The translations under genes were made by a program, and so were the position numbers. The notes under the pieces were generated by a model. That model was not told the origin of the DNA. It searched no databases and saw only the letters and a list, made by a program, of their open reading frames with translations. Below, in pieces: positions 1-7,772 of a stretch of DNA of 43,105 nt (its first letter is position 1; each line of letters opens with the position of its first letter). Source of the DNA: an uncultured Clostridia bacterium (GTDB lineage Bacteria; Bacillota; Clostridia; Peptostreptococcales; Anaerovoracaceae); contig CALWZU010000010.1 in NCBI GenBank assembly GCA_944386095.1, forward strand, positions 1-43,105. The letters are read 5' to 3'.

Positions 1-52
1 CGGGACGCGTCTCCTTTCCATGGCAATCAATTTTCTGGATGCGAATGTTTTT

Positions 53-81
53 ATTATAATCCAAAATGTATATATATGCAA
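53..81 (-). promoter_or_regulatory. Promoter of a gene reading out of the left edge
   Basis: On the minus strand a TTGCAT -35 (76-81) and a perfect TATAAT -10 (53-58) are 17 bases apart. Further along the same strand a strong ribosome binding site (GGAAAGGAG, complement of about 12-20) lies roughly ten bases from the window edge. A minus-strand gene should therefore begin just outside the window, divergent from cotJ. Its product cannot be seen. Confidence 0.5.
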
Positions 82-346
82 TATTTTATCAACAAATCTC
101 CTTTTTCGCCCTTCTGCTGTTCTTCTCTGCCCCGTGCCGTTCCTTTTATCTCCCAATCGGCCTGAAGCAACGTTTTTGGGCTCCGAAAAGCCCTTCCTCC
201 TTCTCTGCCTGCCTTCAAAAATTTTGCCGGAAAAGAAATTTTTTCTCCCCCTGTGGCAATTTTCTCCCTTCCTCATACTCTGAAAGCACAGTTAGAATTT
301 TTGCGGGCATTATCCGTCCGCAAGCGCAGAAAGGATGAACGCTGCT
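82..346. other. cotJ upstream region, no gene recognised
   Basis: This stretch precedes cotJA and holds no convincing coding sequence: the open frames here lack ribosome binding sites and protein-like composition. In Bacillus the cotJ operon is transcribed by the mother-cell factor sigma-E. The octamer CATACTCT at 274-281 resembles a sigma-E -10 element, but I see no well-spaced matching -35, so a specific promoter is not called. Confidence 0.3.
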
Positions 347-529
347 ATGAAACAAACCCTATCCCAATCCCAGAGCGCGGCCTTCCCCGATCCGGTCCTG
401 GCTATGGCCTACGTGCTCATGCAGCCCTGGGAACAAACCTACGACCTTCAAACCGCTCTTTGCCGGGGAACCCTGTTTCCCTCTCTGGATAAACCGTTTC
501 TGGGAAAAGAGGTGACGCCCCGTGGATGA
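347..529 (+). CDS. cotJA: Spore coat associated protein CotJA
   Basis: A 60-residue protein with the short proline- and aromatic-rich core of CotJA (AMAYVLMQPWEQTYD..TALCRGTLFPSLDKPF, here abbreviated). It is the first gene of cotJABC, whose products enter the inner spore coat. An ATG at 335 lies in the same frame, but an AAGG ribosome binding site abuts it with no spacer, so the ATG at 347 is preferred; this is not certain. The 3' end overlaps cotJB by 8 bases, indicating translational coupling. Small size alone would be weak evidence; the cotJB and cotJC neighbours make the assignment firm. Confidence 0.85.
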   Translation: MKQTLSQSQSAAFPDPVLAMAYVLMQPWEQTYDLQTALCRGTLFPSLDKPFLGKEVTPRG

Positions 530-773
530 GAAAAACAGGCTCCTGGAACAGATCCGCCTTTCCAGCTTTGGAATCAACGAGCTGAATCTGTATCTGAACA
601 CCCATCCGGAGGATCAGACGGCTCTGGCTCACTACCGGCATTATAAAAGCATGCGGGATCAGGCCATGAAAGAATATACCGTAAAATACGGCCCGCTGAC
701 ACCTTACGACAGCGCCGACACCGCTTCCTGGACCTGGGTGGATACCCCCTGGCCCTGGCAGTGCGAGAAATAA
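522..773 (+). CDS. cotJB: Spore coat protein CotJB
   Basis: An 83-residue protein starting at GTG, with an AGAGGTG ribosome binding site seven bases upstream inside the end of cotJA. It shows the CotJB pattern: an N-terminal helix (LLEQIRLSSFGINELNLYL), a THPED turn and a YGPLTPYD segment followed by a tryptophan-rich tail (WTWVDTPWPW). CotJB is a structural spore-coat component made in the mother cell. It is the middle gene of the operon; cotJC begins 14 bases after its stop. Confidence 0.9.
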   Translation: MDEKNRLLEQIRLSSFGINELNLYLNTHPEDQTALAHYRHYKSMRDQAMKEYTVKYGPLTPYDSADTASWTWVDTPWPWQCEK

Positions 774-787
774 GGAGGGCATCGATT

Positions 788-1384
788 ATGTGGACTTATG
801 AAAAACGGCTGCAATATCCCGTCAATATCAAAAAACCCAATCCCAAGCTGGCAAGCGCCATCATTTCACAAATGGGCGGACCCGACGGCGAATTGGGCGC
901 TTCCCAGCGTTACCTGAGCCAAAGGTACGCCGCCCCCTACGAAGAAGTCATCGCCACTTTATCCGACATCGGCACGGAAGAGCTTGCCCATATGGAAATG
1001 GTTTCCGCCATGGTCTATCAGCTGACCCGGAACCTGACCATGGAACAGATCAAGGAAAGCGGCTTTGACGCTTACTATGTGGATCATACCACCGGCGTCT
1101 ATCCCCAGTCGGCAGCAGGCATTCCCTGGACCTCCGCCTATATCGGCGTAAAAGGCGACATCATCACCGATTTAACAGAGGACATGGGCGCCGAACAAAA
1201 AGCCCGGACCACCTACGACAATCTGATCCGTCTGGCCGATGATCCCGACGTGCTGGATGTTCTGAAATTTCTCAGAGAGCGGGAGCTCGTTCATTTTCAA
1301 AGATTCGGTGAGGCCCTCAGGCTCACCACGGACAGATTGAATGCGCAGAATTTTTACGCCTTCAATCCCTCCTTCGACAAATAA
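788..1384 (+). CDS. cotJC: CotJC, manganese-catalase-family spore coat protein
   Basis: A 198-residue member of the ferritin-like manganese catalase superfamily found in the spore coat. The four-helix di-manganese ligand pattern is visible: EELAHMEMV in the N-terminal half, and ERELVHFQRFGEAL in the C-terminal half. A TAAGGAGGG ribosome binding site nine bases before ATG 788 fixes the start; an earlier in-frame ATG at 761 lies upstream of that site inside cotJB and is rejected. It is the last gene of cotJABC and is followed by a strong terminator. A role in peroxide protection of spores is inferred from the family; catalase activity of CotJC proteins is not assured. Confidence 0.93.
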   Translation: MWTYEKRLQYPVNIKKPNPKLASAIISQMGGPDGELGASQRYLSQRYAAPYEEVIATLSDIGTEELAHMEMVSAMVYQLTRNLTMEQIKESGFDAYYVDHTTGVYPQSAAGIPWTSAYIGVKGDIITDLTEDMGAEQKARTTYDNLIRLADDPDVLDVLKFLRERELVHFQRFGEALRLTTDRLNAQNFYAFNPSFDK

Positions 1385-1406
1385 AAATCGCTTCCGCAAA
1401 AAAAAT

Positions 1407-1463
1407 CATCCGGATGCCGGCGCCCGGCTTTCCTCAGCCGGTGCGCTTCCATCCGGATGTTTT
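1407..1463 (+). terminator. Terminator after cotJC
   Basis: A nested hairpin: outer arms CATCCGGATG (1407-1416) and CATCCGGATG (1450-1459), themselves palindromic, enclosing GCGC and CCGGCT/AGCCGG inner stems, followed by TTTT. An A-run just before the left arm gives a T-run on the other strand, so it may also serve the convergent ACT gene. Confidence 0.8.
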
Positions 1464-1561
1464 ATAATTTGGATATTTCAGCCCCTTTACCGGGTCAGGC
1501 AGGTTTCCGGCCTTGCCTTACAGCCCGCTTTTAAAAGCCGGCCCTTTGTTTTTATGAATCC

Positions 1562-1999
1562 CTACGCGTTGGCGCTGAGCAGTTCATCCTGGGAAAGCAG
1601 CCTTACGTTGTTTTTGGACAAGGCCTCAATAGCCTTTTCGTTGTCTCCTACCCGGAACACCATATAAGCGGCCTCGGCTTTTCTGGAATTGAACGCATAG
1701 GTATATTCGATGTTGATCTGGTTTTCTCCCAGGATTTTTACCACCTCATACAGTCCGCCGGGGTGATCGGGGATCTCCACCGCCAAAACAGGTGTAATGG
1801 AGCAAACATAGCCGGCGTCCTTCAGGGTTGTGGCCGTTTCGTAGGAATCCTCCACAATGATCCTGAGAATGCCGAAATCCGGGGTCTCCGCAAGGGAAAG
1901 GGCCCTCATGTCAAGATTGTGTTCTGCCAGCACCTTGGTGAAATCAGCCAGGGAGCCGGGACGGTTTTCCACAAAAACAGAAATTTGTTTTACGGTCAT
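1562..1999 (-). CDS. Tandem ACT-domain protein
   Basis: A 145-residue protein made of two ACT domains. The first begins with VKQISVFVENRPGSLADFTKVL, the second near VLAVEIPDHPGGLYEVVKIL; both carry the glycine-containing loop (RPGSL, HPGGL) where ACT domains bind amino acids. The start at 1999 is chosen because AGAGGTG lies six bases upstream; an in-frame ATG 21 bases earlier precedes that site. It follows the phenylacetate-CoA ligase gene by 71 bases on the same strand, a pairing common in anaerobes that ferment aromatic amino acids. A regulatory amino-acid-sensing role is inferred. Confidence 0.85.
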   Translation of the reverse strand: MTVKQISVFVENRPGSLADFTKVLAEHNLDMRALSLAETPDFGILRIIVEDSYETATTLKDAGYVCSITPVLAVEIPDHPGGLYEVVKILGENQINIEYTYAFNSRKAEAAYMVFRVGDNEKAIEALSKNNVRLLSQDELLSANA

Positions 2000-2070
2000 C
2001 TTTCTCACCTCTTCTACCATATCGCCCTGTTTTCAGGCGATGGGATTTGTCACGATTTCGATAAGGGACA

Positions 2071-3378
2071 TTAGTACAGATTCCGCTTGTCGATGATCCT
2101 GACAGCCTTTCCTTCGCTTCTTGTAATGGTCTTGGGCGCTACCAGCTTGACGTTGGCGTAAATGCCCAGCATGGACTTAAGGGCGCCTACCAGTTCTCTT
2201 TCTCTGGTGGAAACCTCGCTGACCGCATCGGAGAACATCTCCGGCGTCATTTCTACCTGAACATCCAGGATATCGCTGTTGTTTTCCCTGCTGACCACGA
2301 TCTGATAGTTAGCGGGATAGCCTTTGTTCAGCAAAACGGTTTCGATCTGAGAGGGGAATACATTTACGCCCTTTACGATCAGCATGTCATCGCTTCTGCC
2401 CATGGGCTTGCTCATTTTCACATGCGTCCTGCCGCAGGAGCATTTTTCTCTTGTCAGAACGCAGATATCCCTTGTTCTGTAACGGATCATGGGGAAGGCT
2501 TCCTTGGTGATCGTCGTAAATACCAGTTCGCCCTTTTCTCCCTCCGGCAATACCTCTCCCGTTTTCGGATCGATGATCTCCGCGATAAAATGATCTTCAT
2601 TTATGTGCATACCGGTCTGTTCGCTGCACTCAAAGGCCACGCCGGGGCCTGCGATTTCCGTAAGACCGTAAATATCATATGCTTTGATTCCCAGCTTGTT
2701 CTGGATATCCTGACGCATTTCCTCGCTCCAGGCCTCCGCCCCGAAGATACCCGCCTTCAGCTTGATCTGATCCTTCAGCCCTCTTTCGCAGATGGATTCA
2801 GCCAGGAAAGCCGCATAGGAAGGGGTGCAGCACAAAATGGTAGAGCCCAGGTCGCACATGAACTGGATCTGTCTGTCCGTATTGCCGGAAGACATGGGCA
2901 GCGTCAGAGAGCCCAGCTTATGGGAGCCGCCGTTGAGCCCGGGGCCGCCTGTAAACAGCCCATAGCCATAGCACACATGAACCACATCCTCCTTTGTTCC
3001 GCCGGCGGCAACAATGGCTCTAGCGCAGCAGTCTTCCCATAGATCCAGGTCATGCTGGGTGTAAAAGGCCACGACTCTTCTTCCCGTGGTGCCGCTTGTG
3101 GACTGGATCCTGACCGCCTCGCTCACCGGAAGGGCCAGCATTCCGTAAGGATAGGCTTCTCTCAGATCATCCTTGGAAATAAAGGGAAGCTTGTGGAGGT
3201 CGTCTACAGATTTGATATCTTCAGGTTTTACGCCCTTTTGATCCATCAGATTCCTGTAATAGGGCACGTTTTTGTAAACATGGGCAACGGTTTTGACCAG
3301 TCCCGCATCCTGCCAGGCTCTGATTTGTTCCCTGGATGCGCATTCGATCTCAGGGTGAAAATAACGTTCCATTTTCAT
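2071..3378 (-). CDS. paaK: Phenylacetate-CoA ligase
   Basis: A 435-residue adenylate-forming enzyme that activates phenylacetate or a related aryl acid with ATP and coenzyme A. The phosphate-binding loop STSGTTGRR sits near residue 94, and the AMP-binding YGLTE-type motif (DIYGLTEIAGPG), RYRTRDI and the C-terminal AMP_C domain (DDMLIVKGVNVFPSQIE) follow in the expected order. Length is typical. Two ATGs (3378, 3372) and a TTG (3381) follow the AGAAAGG site; 3378 gives a four-base spacer and 3372 ten, so the start may be two codons later. With the downstream ACT protein it probably belongs to anaerobic aromatic amino-acid catabolism; the true substrate may be phenylacetate, indoleacetate or a hydroxylated analogue. 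Confidence 0.9.
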   Translation of the reverse strand: MKMERYFHPEIECASREQIRAWQDAGLVKTVAHVYKNVPYYRNLMDQKGVKPEDIKSVDDLHKLPFISKDDLREAYPYGMLALPVSEAVRIQSTSGTTGRRVVAFYTQHDLDLWEDCCARAIVAAGGTKEDVVHVCYGYGLFTGGPGLNGGSHKLGSLTLPMSSGNTDRQIQFMCDLGSTILCCTPSYAAFLAESICERGLKDQIKLKAGIFGAEAWSEEMRQDIQNKLGIKAYDIYGLTEIAGPGVAFECSEQTGMHINEDHFIAEIIDPKTGEVLPEGEKGELVFTTITKEAFPMIRYRTRDICVLTREKCSCGRTHVKMSKPMGRSDDMLIVKGVNVFPSQIETVLLNKGYPANYQIVVSRENNSDILDVQVEMTPEMFSDAVSEVSTRERELVGALKSMLGIYANVKLVAPKTITRSEGKAVRIIDKRNLY

Positions 3379-3443
3379 CAATCCTTTCTGTTTTTGCTCT
3401 CAATATTCCCATTTTTGTTTCGAGCCAAGTCATTTTCATTTTT

Positions 3444-3472
3444 ATCATACCATCTTCAAAACCTGTCGTAAA
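3444..3472 (-). promoter_or_regulatory. Promoter for paaK-ACT operon
   Basis: On the minus strand TTTACG (3467-3472), a 17-base spacer ending in TGG, and TATGAT (3444-3449) form an extended -10 promoter about 65 bases before the paaK start. Confidence 0.5.
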
Positions 3473-3548
3473 CAAAAAATTCCATTTCAAAACCCCTGCC
3501 TTTACGAAAAAAGCATTCTTTCTGGAAAATTGATCCGGCAATAAAAAA

Positions 3549-3572
3549 GACGCCGGCGAAGCTGCCGGCGTC
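3549..3572 (-). terminator. Terminator after foldase lipoprotein gene
   Basis: A perfect nine-base stem GACGCCGGC/GCCGGCGTC with a six-base loop, followed on the minus strand by TTTTTTATT. It lies 51 bases past the stop of the lipoprotein gene and separates it from paaK. Confidence 0.9.
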
Positions 3573-3623
3573 ATAAACGCACTGTTGGCCTGTCAGCCGG
3601 GCCGGGGAGCCCCCTTTGGCCTT

Positions 3624-4754
3624 TTACTGGGCGCTCTCAGGCGCTGCTTCCACTGCGGCGTCCGTTGCCGTATCGTCCGTCTGTGAAAGCTGATCCACGA
3701 CCTGAGCGTTATCCATCAGAAACTGCAGGGTCTTATCCCACAGCAGGCTCTCATAAAGAACATCCACCGTATAATACTCTTCCAGCTGTTCCTGGCTTTC
3801 CGCCCCGAACATTTCCACGTATGCGGCGACGCCCTCGTCATACTCGCTCTGGGACAAGGACAGATCCTCGGCTCTGACGATGGCATAAAGCACCAGTTCG
3901 TCTCCTACCATAGACTGGGCATAGGCCAGAGCCTGTTCATTGAAGGTATCTTCCGTCATTCCCATGGATTCCAGCACATCGGCAAATTCCATCCCGTAGG
4001 TTTCTGCATACTGCTGATAATAGGTGGTCATCTGTTCTACGTAAGAATCCACTTCCTCCTGAGGATAATCCAGGATCTGGGCGTTTTCCACCGCCGTCAT
4101 CCAGGCGGAGGATTTCATGGACTGATCCGCCGTTTCCGCAGCCTGTTCTTCCAGATAAGCCCTCACTTCTGCCCGGAATGCATCCACCGTTTCAGATTCC
4201 TGGGAAACCCTCTGGACAAATTCGTCCGTCAGCTCCGCATCCACCTGCCGGCTGGCAGATTTTACCGTTACGGTAAAAACAACAGGCTTTCCCGCAAGCT
4301 CCTCATTTCTATAATCCTGGGGGAAGGTCAGATTCAAATCCAGGGTGCTGCCGATAGCCGCTCCTACCAGGCCATCGTCAAAGCCATCGATATAACCGCT
4401 GCTTCCCAGCAGTATGGTCTGTCCTTCCGCAGTTCCGCCGTCAAAGGCTTCCCCGTCGATCTTGCCTTCATAATCGATGGTGACCGAATCTCCCAGTTCT
4501 ACCGCAGCCCCCTCTTCCAGGGCCTGGGTTTCGGGATTGCTTTGCAAAATGACGATGATTTCCTCTTCCACCGCCTCATCGCTGATTTCAAGAGGCTCCA
4601 CCTTTTGCACTTCGATTCCTTTATATTCGCCAAGGGTTACGTACTCTGCCAGATCATACTCCTGATACCGCTCGTCTACCTCCACCTTGCCGCAGCCTCC
4701 GGCGATCAGCACGGCACTCAAAGCGATCAGGAAAAAAATCATTTTCTTTTTCAT
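3624..4754 (-). CDS. Trigger-factor-like peptidyl-prolyl isomerase lipoprotein
   Basis: A 376-residue exported foldase. Residues 1-21 form a lipoprotein signal peptide with a lipobox-like AGGC ending at C21. Residues about 90-170 are an FKBP-type prolyl isomerase domain (GDSVTIDYEGKIDGEAFDGG, then GYIDGFDDGLVGAAIG). The remainder, rich in glutamate and glutamine and helical, resembles the C-terminal chaperone arm of trigger factor. The N-terminal ribosome-binding domain of true trigger factor, with its GFRxGxxP signature, is absent. It is therefore not the cytosolic tig product but an envelope foldase, comparable in role to PrsA. It has its own promoter and terminator. The C-terminal tail is rich in alanine and glutamate. 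Confidence 0.85.
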   Translation of the reverse strand: MKKKMIFFLIALSAVLIAGGCGKVEVDERYQEYDLAEYVTLGEYKGIEVQKVEPLEISDEAVEEEIIVILQSNPETQALEEGAAVELGDSVTIDYEGKIDGEAFDGGTAEGQTILLGSSGYIDGFDDGLVGAAIGSTLDLNLTFPQDYRNEELAGKPVVFTVTVKSASRQVDAELTDEFVQRVSQESETVDAFRAEVRAYLEEQAAETADQSMKSSAWMTAVENAQILDYPQEEVDSYVEQMTTYYQQYAETYGMEFADVLESMGMTEDTFNEQALAYAQSMVGDELVLYAIVRAEDLSLSQSEYDEGVAAYVEMFGAESQEQLEEYYTVDVLYESLLWDKTLQFLMDNAQVVDQLSQTDDTATDAAVEAAPESAQ

Positions 4755-4822
4755 TTCCCTTGTTTCCTTTCGTTCCTTTTCAATTTCTTAAATTTCATCT
4801 TTTTCGCAACAGCCAACAATTC

Positions 4823-4851
4823 TTTATATCACATTTTTTTTATCCTGAAAA
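4823..4851 (-). promoter_or_regulatory. Promoter for the foldase lipoprotein
   Basis: On the minus strand TTTTCA (4846-4851), a 17-base spacer ending in TGA, and TATAAA (4823-4828) make an extended -10 promoter about 70 bases before the start. Its -35 overlaps the hairpin that ends the arsR gene. Confidence 0.5.
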
Positions 4852-4869
4852 GCCCCGACGGGCATTTTC
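4847..4869 (-). terminator. Probable terminator after arsR
   Basis: Hairpin GAAAA-GCCC / GGGC-TTTTC with a short loop, about 80 bases past the arsR stop. The T-rich part lies mostly within the stem, so it is weaker than the other terminators here. Confidence 0.45.
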
Positions 4870-4951
4870 ACAAAACCGTAACACAAAAGAGCCGCTTCCT
4901 TTTATTTCCTCTTTTTCCCTTCCTTTTCCTTTTTCCGCCTTGCCGCCTGCT

Positions 4952-5332
4952 TTATTCCAGGACATGCTCAAGCCCCTGGTTGAACATGGTGCGGATATGA
5001 TCGTCCGCCAAGCCGTAGATCATGGACTTTCCCTCTCTTTTGTAGCGCACCAGCCGGGCCTGCTTTAAAACCCGCAGCTGATGGGAAATCGCCGACTGAG
5101 ACATATCCAGCTTTTTCGCGATATCATATACGCAAAGCTCCGAGGTAAACAACAGATACAAAATCTTGATCCTTGTGGTGTCGCCGAAAACCTTGAACAG
5201 CTCCGCCATATCATACAGGATCTCATCATCCGGCATATCCTCTCCCAGATCTCTTTTCATCTCTTCAACCGCGTCCTCCGGCAGGCCTTCCTTTTTTTTC
5301 GTCTGTTCTGTTTTTTCCTTATACTCCGGCAT
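4952..5332 (-). CDS. ArsR/SmtB-family metal-sensing repressor
   Basis: A 126-residue winged-helix repressor with a charged N-terminal extension. The recognition helix region reads DIAKKLDMSQSAISHQL (about 70-86). Two metal-site regions can be judged. The alpha-5 pattern D110-x-H112-x10-H123-x2-E126 reproduces exactly the spacing of the zinc site of SmtB (D104, H106, H117, E120) and of the related CzrA. The alpha-3 region ELCVYD keeps a single cysteine (C67), not the paired cysteines of arsenic sensors. Zinc or cobalt sensing is therefore inferred. The start at 5332 has GGGAGG seven bases upstream, inside the end of idi, which it overlaps by 14 bases. No metal transporter is adjacent. Confidence 0.85.
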   Translation of the reverse strand: MPEYKEKTEQTKKKEGLPEDAVEEMKRDLGEDMPDDEILYDMAELFKVFGDTTRIKILYLLFTSELCVYDIAKKLDMSQSAISHQLRVLKQARLVRYKREGKSMIYGLADDHIRTMFNQGLEHVLE

Positions 5333-5948
5333 ACGTCCGCCTCCCTTCCCTTCGGCCCTCCCGCCGTTTTCCATAGCCCAGGGGCCTTCCATTCCCTATC
5401 ATGGACAGAACCCGGGGCGCCGCCACCTCAAACCAGCAGGCAAAAGCGCCGGGCCGGGTCTTGAGCAAAAACGAAAGCTTTTTCATCTCCAGCCACCAAA
5501 GCTCCTGTATTTCCCGCGGGTCCGGCCTGAGCGGTCCATGAAGACTTTCATCATAACGCATTAGAAACACATGGTCCAGCTCATATTCAAACAGCTGAGG
5601 AGAAAATTCATGACGATAAATAAAAGAAAACCATTCACAGGGAATACGGCAGTCCTTTTTCCCATATGCTCCTTTTGGAACCTTTATGCCCAGCTCCTCA
5701 AACAAACGCCTTTCCACCGCCGTCCCAAGGGCTTCCCCCTTTCGCGGATGAGAGCAGCAGCCATTGGCCCAGAGCCCTCCTGAATGATATTTCTCTTTGG
5801 CTCTTTTTTGTATCAGCATCCTTCCATTTTTGTCTATGATAAATACGGAAAAGGCCCGGTGCAAAAGCCCCTCCCTATGAGCCCGTTCCTTGCTGCAGCA
5901 GCCCACCGGCCGGTCTTTTTCATCTACCAGAATTATTTCCTGCTCCAT
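5319..5948 (-). CDS. idi: Isopentenyl-diphosphate delta-isomerase, type I
   Basis: A 209-residue Nudix-fold enzyme interconverting IPP and DMAPP. The catalytic cysteine motif is NGCCSHPRKGE (near residue 65) and the catalytic glutamate lies in FEYELDHVFL (near 120). The Nudix helix AVERRLFEELGI is clear. Most enzymes of this family end near residue 170-180; here the last 35 or so residues form a basic, low-complexity tail (KRREGRREGRR) that overlaps the start of arsR. GGGAG lies nine bases before the ATG. Many Firmicutes use the unrelated type II flavoenzyme, so a type I enzyme is less usual. It leads a two-gene unit with arsR. Confidence 0.88.
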   Translation of the reverse strand: MEQEIILVDEKDRPVGCCSKERAHREGLLHRAFSVFIIDKNGRMLIQKRAKEKYHSGGLWANGCCSHPRKGEALGTAVERRLFEELGIKVPKGAYGKKDCRIPCEWFSFIYRHEFSPQLFEYELDHVFLMRYDESLHGPLRPDPREIQELWWLEMKKLSFLLKTRPGAFACWFEVAAPRVLSMIGNGRPLGYGKRREGRREGRRTYAGV

Positions 5949-5969
5949 ACTGTTTTTCTCCCGAATTTT

Positions 5970-5978
5970 TGGTATAAT
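5970..5978 (+). promoter_or_regulatory. Extended -10 promoter for cls
   Basis: TGGTATAAT (5970-5978) is a perfect extended -10 element about 110 bases before the cardiolipin synthase start, in the divergent region with idi. No clear -35 is visible, which is tolerated by extended -10 promoters. The same AT-rich block could also supply an idi promoter on the other strand. Confidence 0.45.
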
Positions 5979-6088
5979 AATATAATTGCGCAGCGGTATT
6001 TTTCCTTCTCCAAAAAGCGCTGTCAGCTGAAGGAACCGCCGGATAAAACCGTATCATTTTATTATACACCGGAAAGGAGGCCTTGAAA

Positions 6089-7666
6089 ATGAAGAAACTC
6101 ATAAAACTTTTGACATCCCGTGTTTTTATCGTAGGTATGCTGATGATGCTTCAGGCGGCCTTTCTGGTCATCGGGCTTCATTTTCTCACAGGCTATTTTG
6201 TGTATATGCAGTCCATCCTGGATCTGATCAGCCTTCTGGTGGTTTTTTATCTGATGAACAAAGAGGAAAACCCCTCCTACAAGCTGGCATGGGTCATCCC
6301 CATCCTGCTCTTCCCTCTGTTCGGAGGCTTGTTTTACGTTTTGCAGGGAATGCAGCGCACCAATAAAAGGCTGAAGGAAAACACCGCCAAAACCTTTACG
6401 GACACCGTTTCCCTTCTTCCCCAGGAAGCCTCGATCCTCCATGAACTGAAGCGGGAAGACCCCGCCGTTTATAACCAGGTCTGCTACATGGGCAAAAAGC
6501 AGGAGAATTTTTTTGACGAATCCAAAAGCGTCCCTCCCTATCCGATCTACAAAAACACAGAAACCACCTATCTGACACCGGGAGAAGCCTTTTTCGACAA
6601 GCTGACGGAAGCCCTGGAAAAAGCGGAGCATTATATCTTTTTGGAATATTTCATTATCGAAGAAGGGGTTATGTGGAACTCCATTTTGGAGATTCTGGAA
6701 CGGAAGGTCAGGCAGGGAGTCGAGGTACGCCTTATTTACGACGATATGGGCTGCCTGATGAAGCTCCCAGAAAACTACGATTCCTACCTGCGCTCCAAGG
6801 GCATCCGGTGCCGGGTCTTCAATCCCTTCCGGGCCCACATTCTGCGTACCACCATCATGAACAACCGGGATCACCGCAAAATCGCCGTTATCGACGGCCA
6901 TACAGGCTTTACCGGCGGCGCCAACCTGGCAGACGAATACATCAACGTCACCCATCCCTTCGGCCACTGGAAGGACGCCTCCGTCATGCTCAAGGGGGAA
7001 GCGGTCTGGAGCCTGACGGTGATGTTTTTCCGAACCTGGAACCTGACGGGGAAATACGAAAAAATCAATTACGAAAAATACCGGCCCCATATTTTCCACA
7101 GAGGCGGCTTTAAAAGCGACGGCTATGTCCAGCCCTACGGAGACAGCCCCTTTGACAGCGAAACCGTAGGAGAGATGGTATATCTGAACATCATCAACCG
7201 GGCCACCCGCTACGTATACATCGCCACCCCCTATCTGGTCATCGATCACGAGCTTACCACAGCCCTGATCCTGGCCGCTAAAAGCGGCGTAGACGTGCGG
7301 ATCGTCACGCCCCATAAATACGACAAATGGTATGTGCACATCGTTACCCAAAGCTATTATACGGAACTGATCCGGGCAGGTGCCAGGATCTATGAGTATA
7401 CGCCGGGCTTCGTCCATTCCAAAACCTTTATCAGCGATGACACAAAGGCCACGGTGGGCACTATCAACCTGGACTACCGGAGCCTGTATCTGCATTTCGA
7501 ATGCGGCGTCTTTTTTTACCGCTCCCGGGCCGTTTCCCAGCTGAAGGAAGACTATTTGCAGATGCTTTCTCTTTCCCGGGAAATCACCCCCAGGGAATGT
7601 CTCAACGTCAGATGGTATGTCCGGCTTTTACGCAGCATCTTCAAAATGTTCGCCCCCTTGCTGTAA
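6089..7666 (+). CDS. cls: Cardiolipin synthase
   Basis: A 525-residue membrane phospholipase-D-family enzyme joining two phosphatidylglycerols into cardiolipin. Two N-terminal membrane segments (about 10-32 and 38-58, then a loop and PILLFPLFGGLFYVL) anchor it. The two HKD catalytic motifs are HRKIAVID starting at H262 and HSKTFISDD starting at H443. GGAAAGGAGG lies eight bases before ATG 6089; an upstream TTG at 6083 is too close to that site. Length is typical. A paralogue elsewhere in the genome cannot be excluded. Confidence 0.95.
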   Translation: MKKLIKLLTSRVFIVGMLMMLQAAFLVIGLHFLTGYFVYMQSILDLISLLVVFYLMNKEENPSYKLAWVIPILLFPLFGGLFYVLQGMQRTNKRLKENTAKTFTDTVSLLPQEASILHELKREDPAVYNQVCYMGKKQENFFDESKSVPPYPIYKNTETTYLTPGEAFFDKLTEALEKAEHYIFLEYFIIEEGVMWNSILEILERKVRQGVEVRLIYDDMGCLMKLPENYDSYLRSKGIRCRVFNPFRAHILRTTIMNNRDHRKIAVIDGHTGFTGGANLADEYINVTHPFGHWKDASVMLKGEAVWSLTVMFFRTWNLTGKYEKINYEKYRPHIFHRGGFKSDGYVQPYGDSPFDSETVGEMVYLNIINRATRYVYIATPYLVIDHELTTALILAAKSGVDVRIVTPHKYDKWYVHIVTQSYYTELIRAGARIYEYTPGFVHSKTFISDDTKATVGTINLDYRSLYLHFECGVFFYRSRAVSQLKEDYLQMLSLSREITPRECLNVRWYVRLLRSIFKMFAPLL

Positions 7667-7772
7667 AATCCGGCGGCAGGCTCTGCTTTTGGATCCTTTC
7701 GGGCATCAACCGGGCACCGATGAGATTTCATGGAGAATATAACGATCATTCGCTTATCGGGAGGGATCAAAC

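Noticed and set aside
20-338. Two overlapping plus-strand open frames (87 and 90 codons) upstream of cotJA.
   Set aside because: No ribosome binding sites, composition unlike protein, and they cover the promoter region of the leftward gene and of cotJ.
6062-7495. A 477-codon minus-strand open frame opposite cls.
   Set aside because: It is the antisense shadow of cardiolipin synthase, whose two HKD motifs and start signals are unambiguous.
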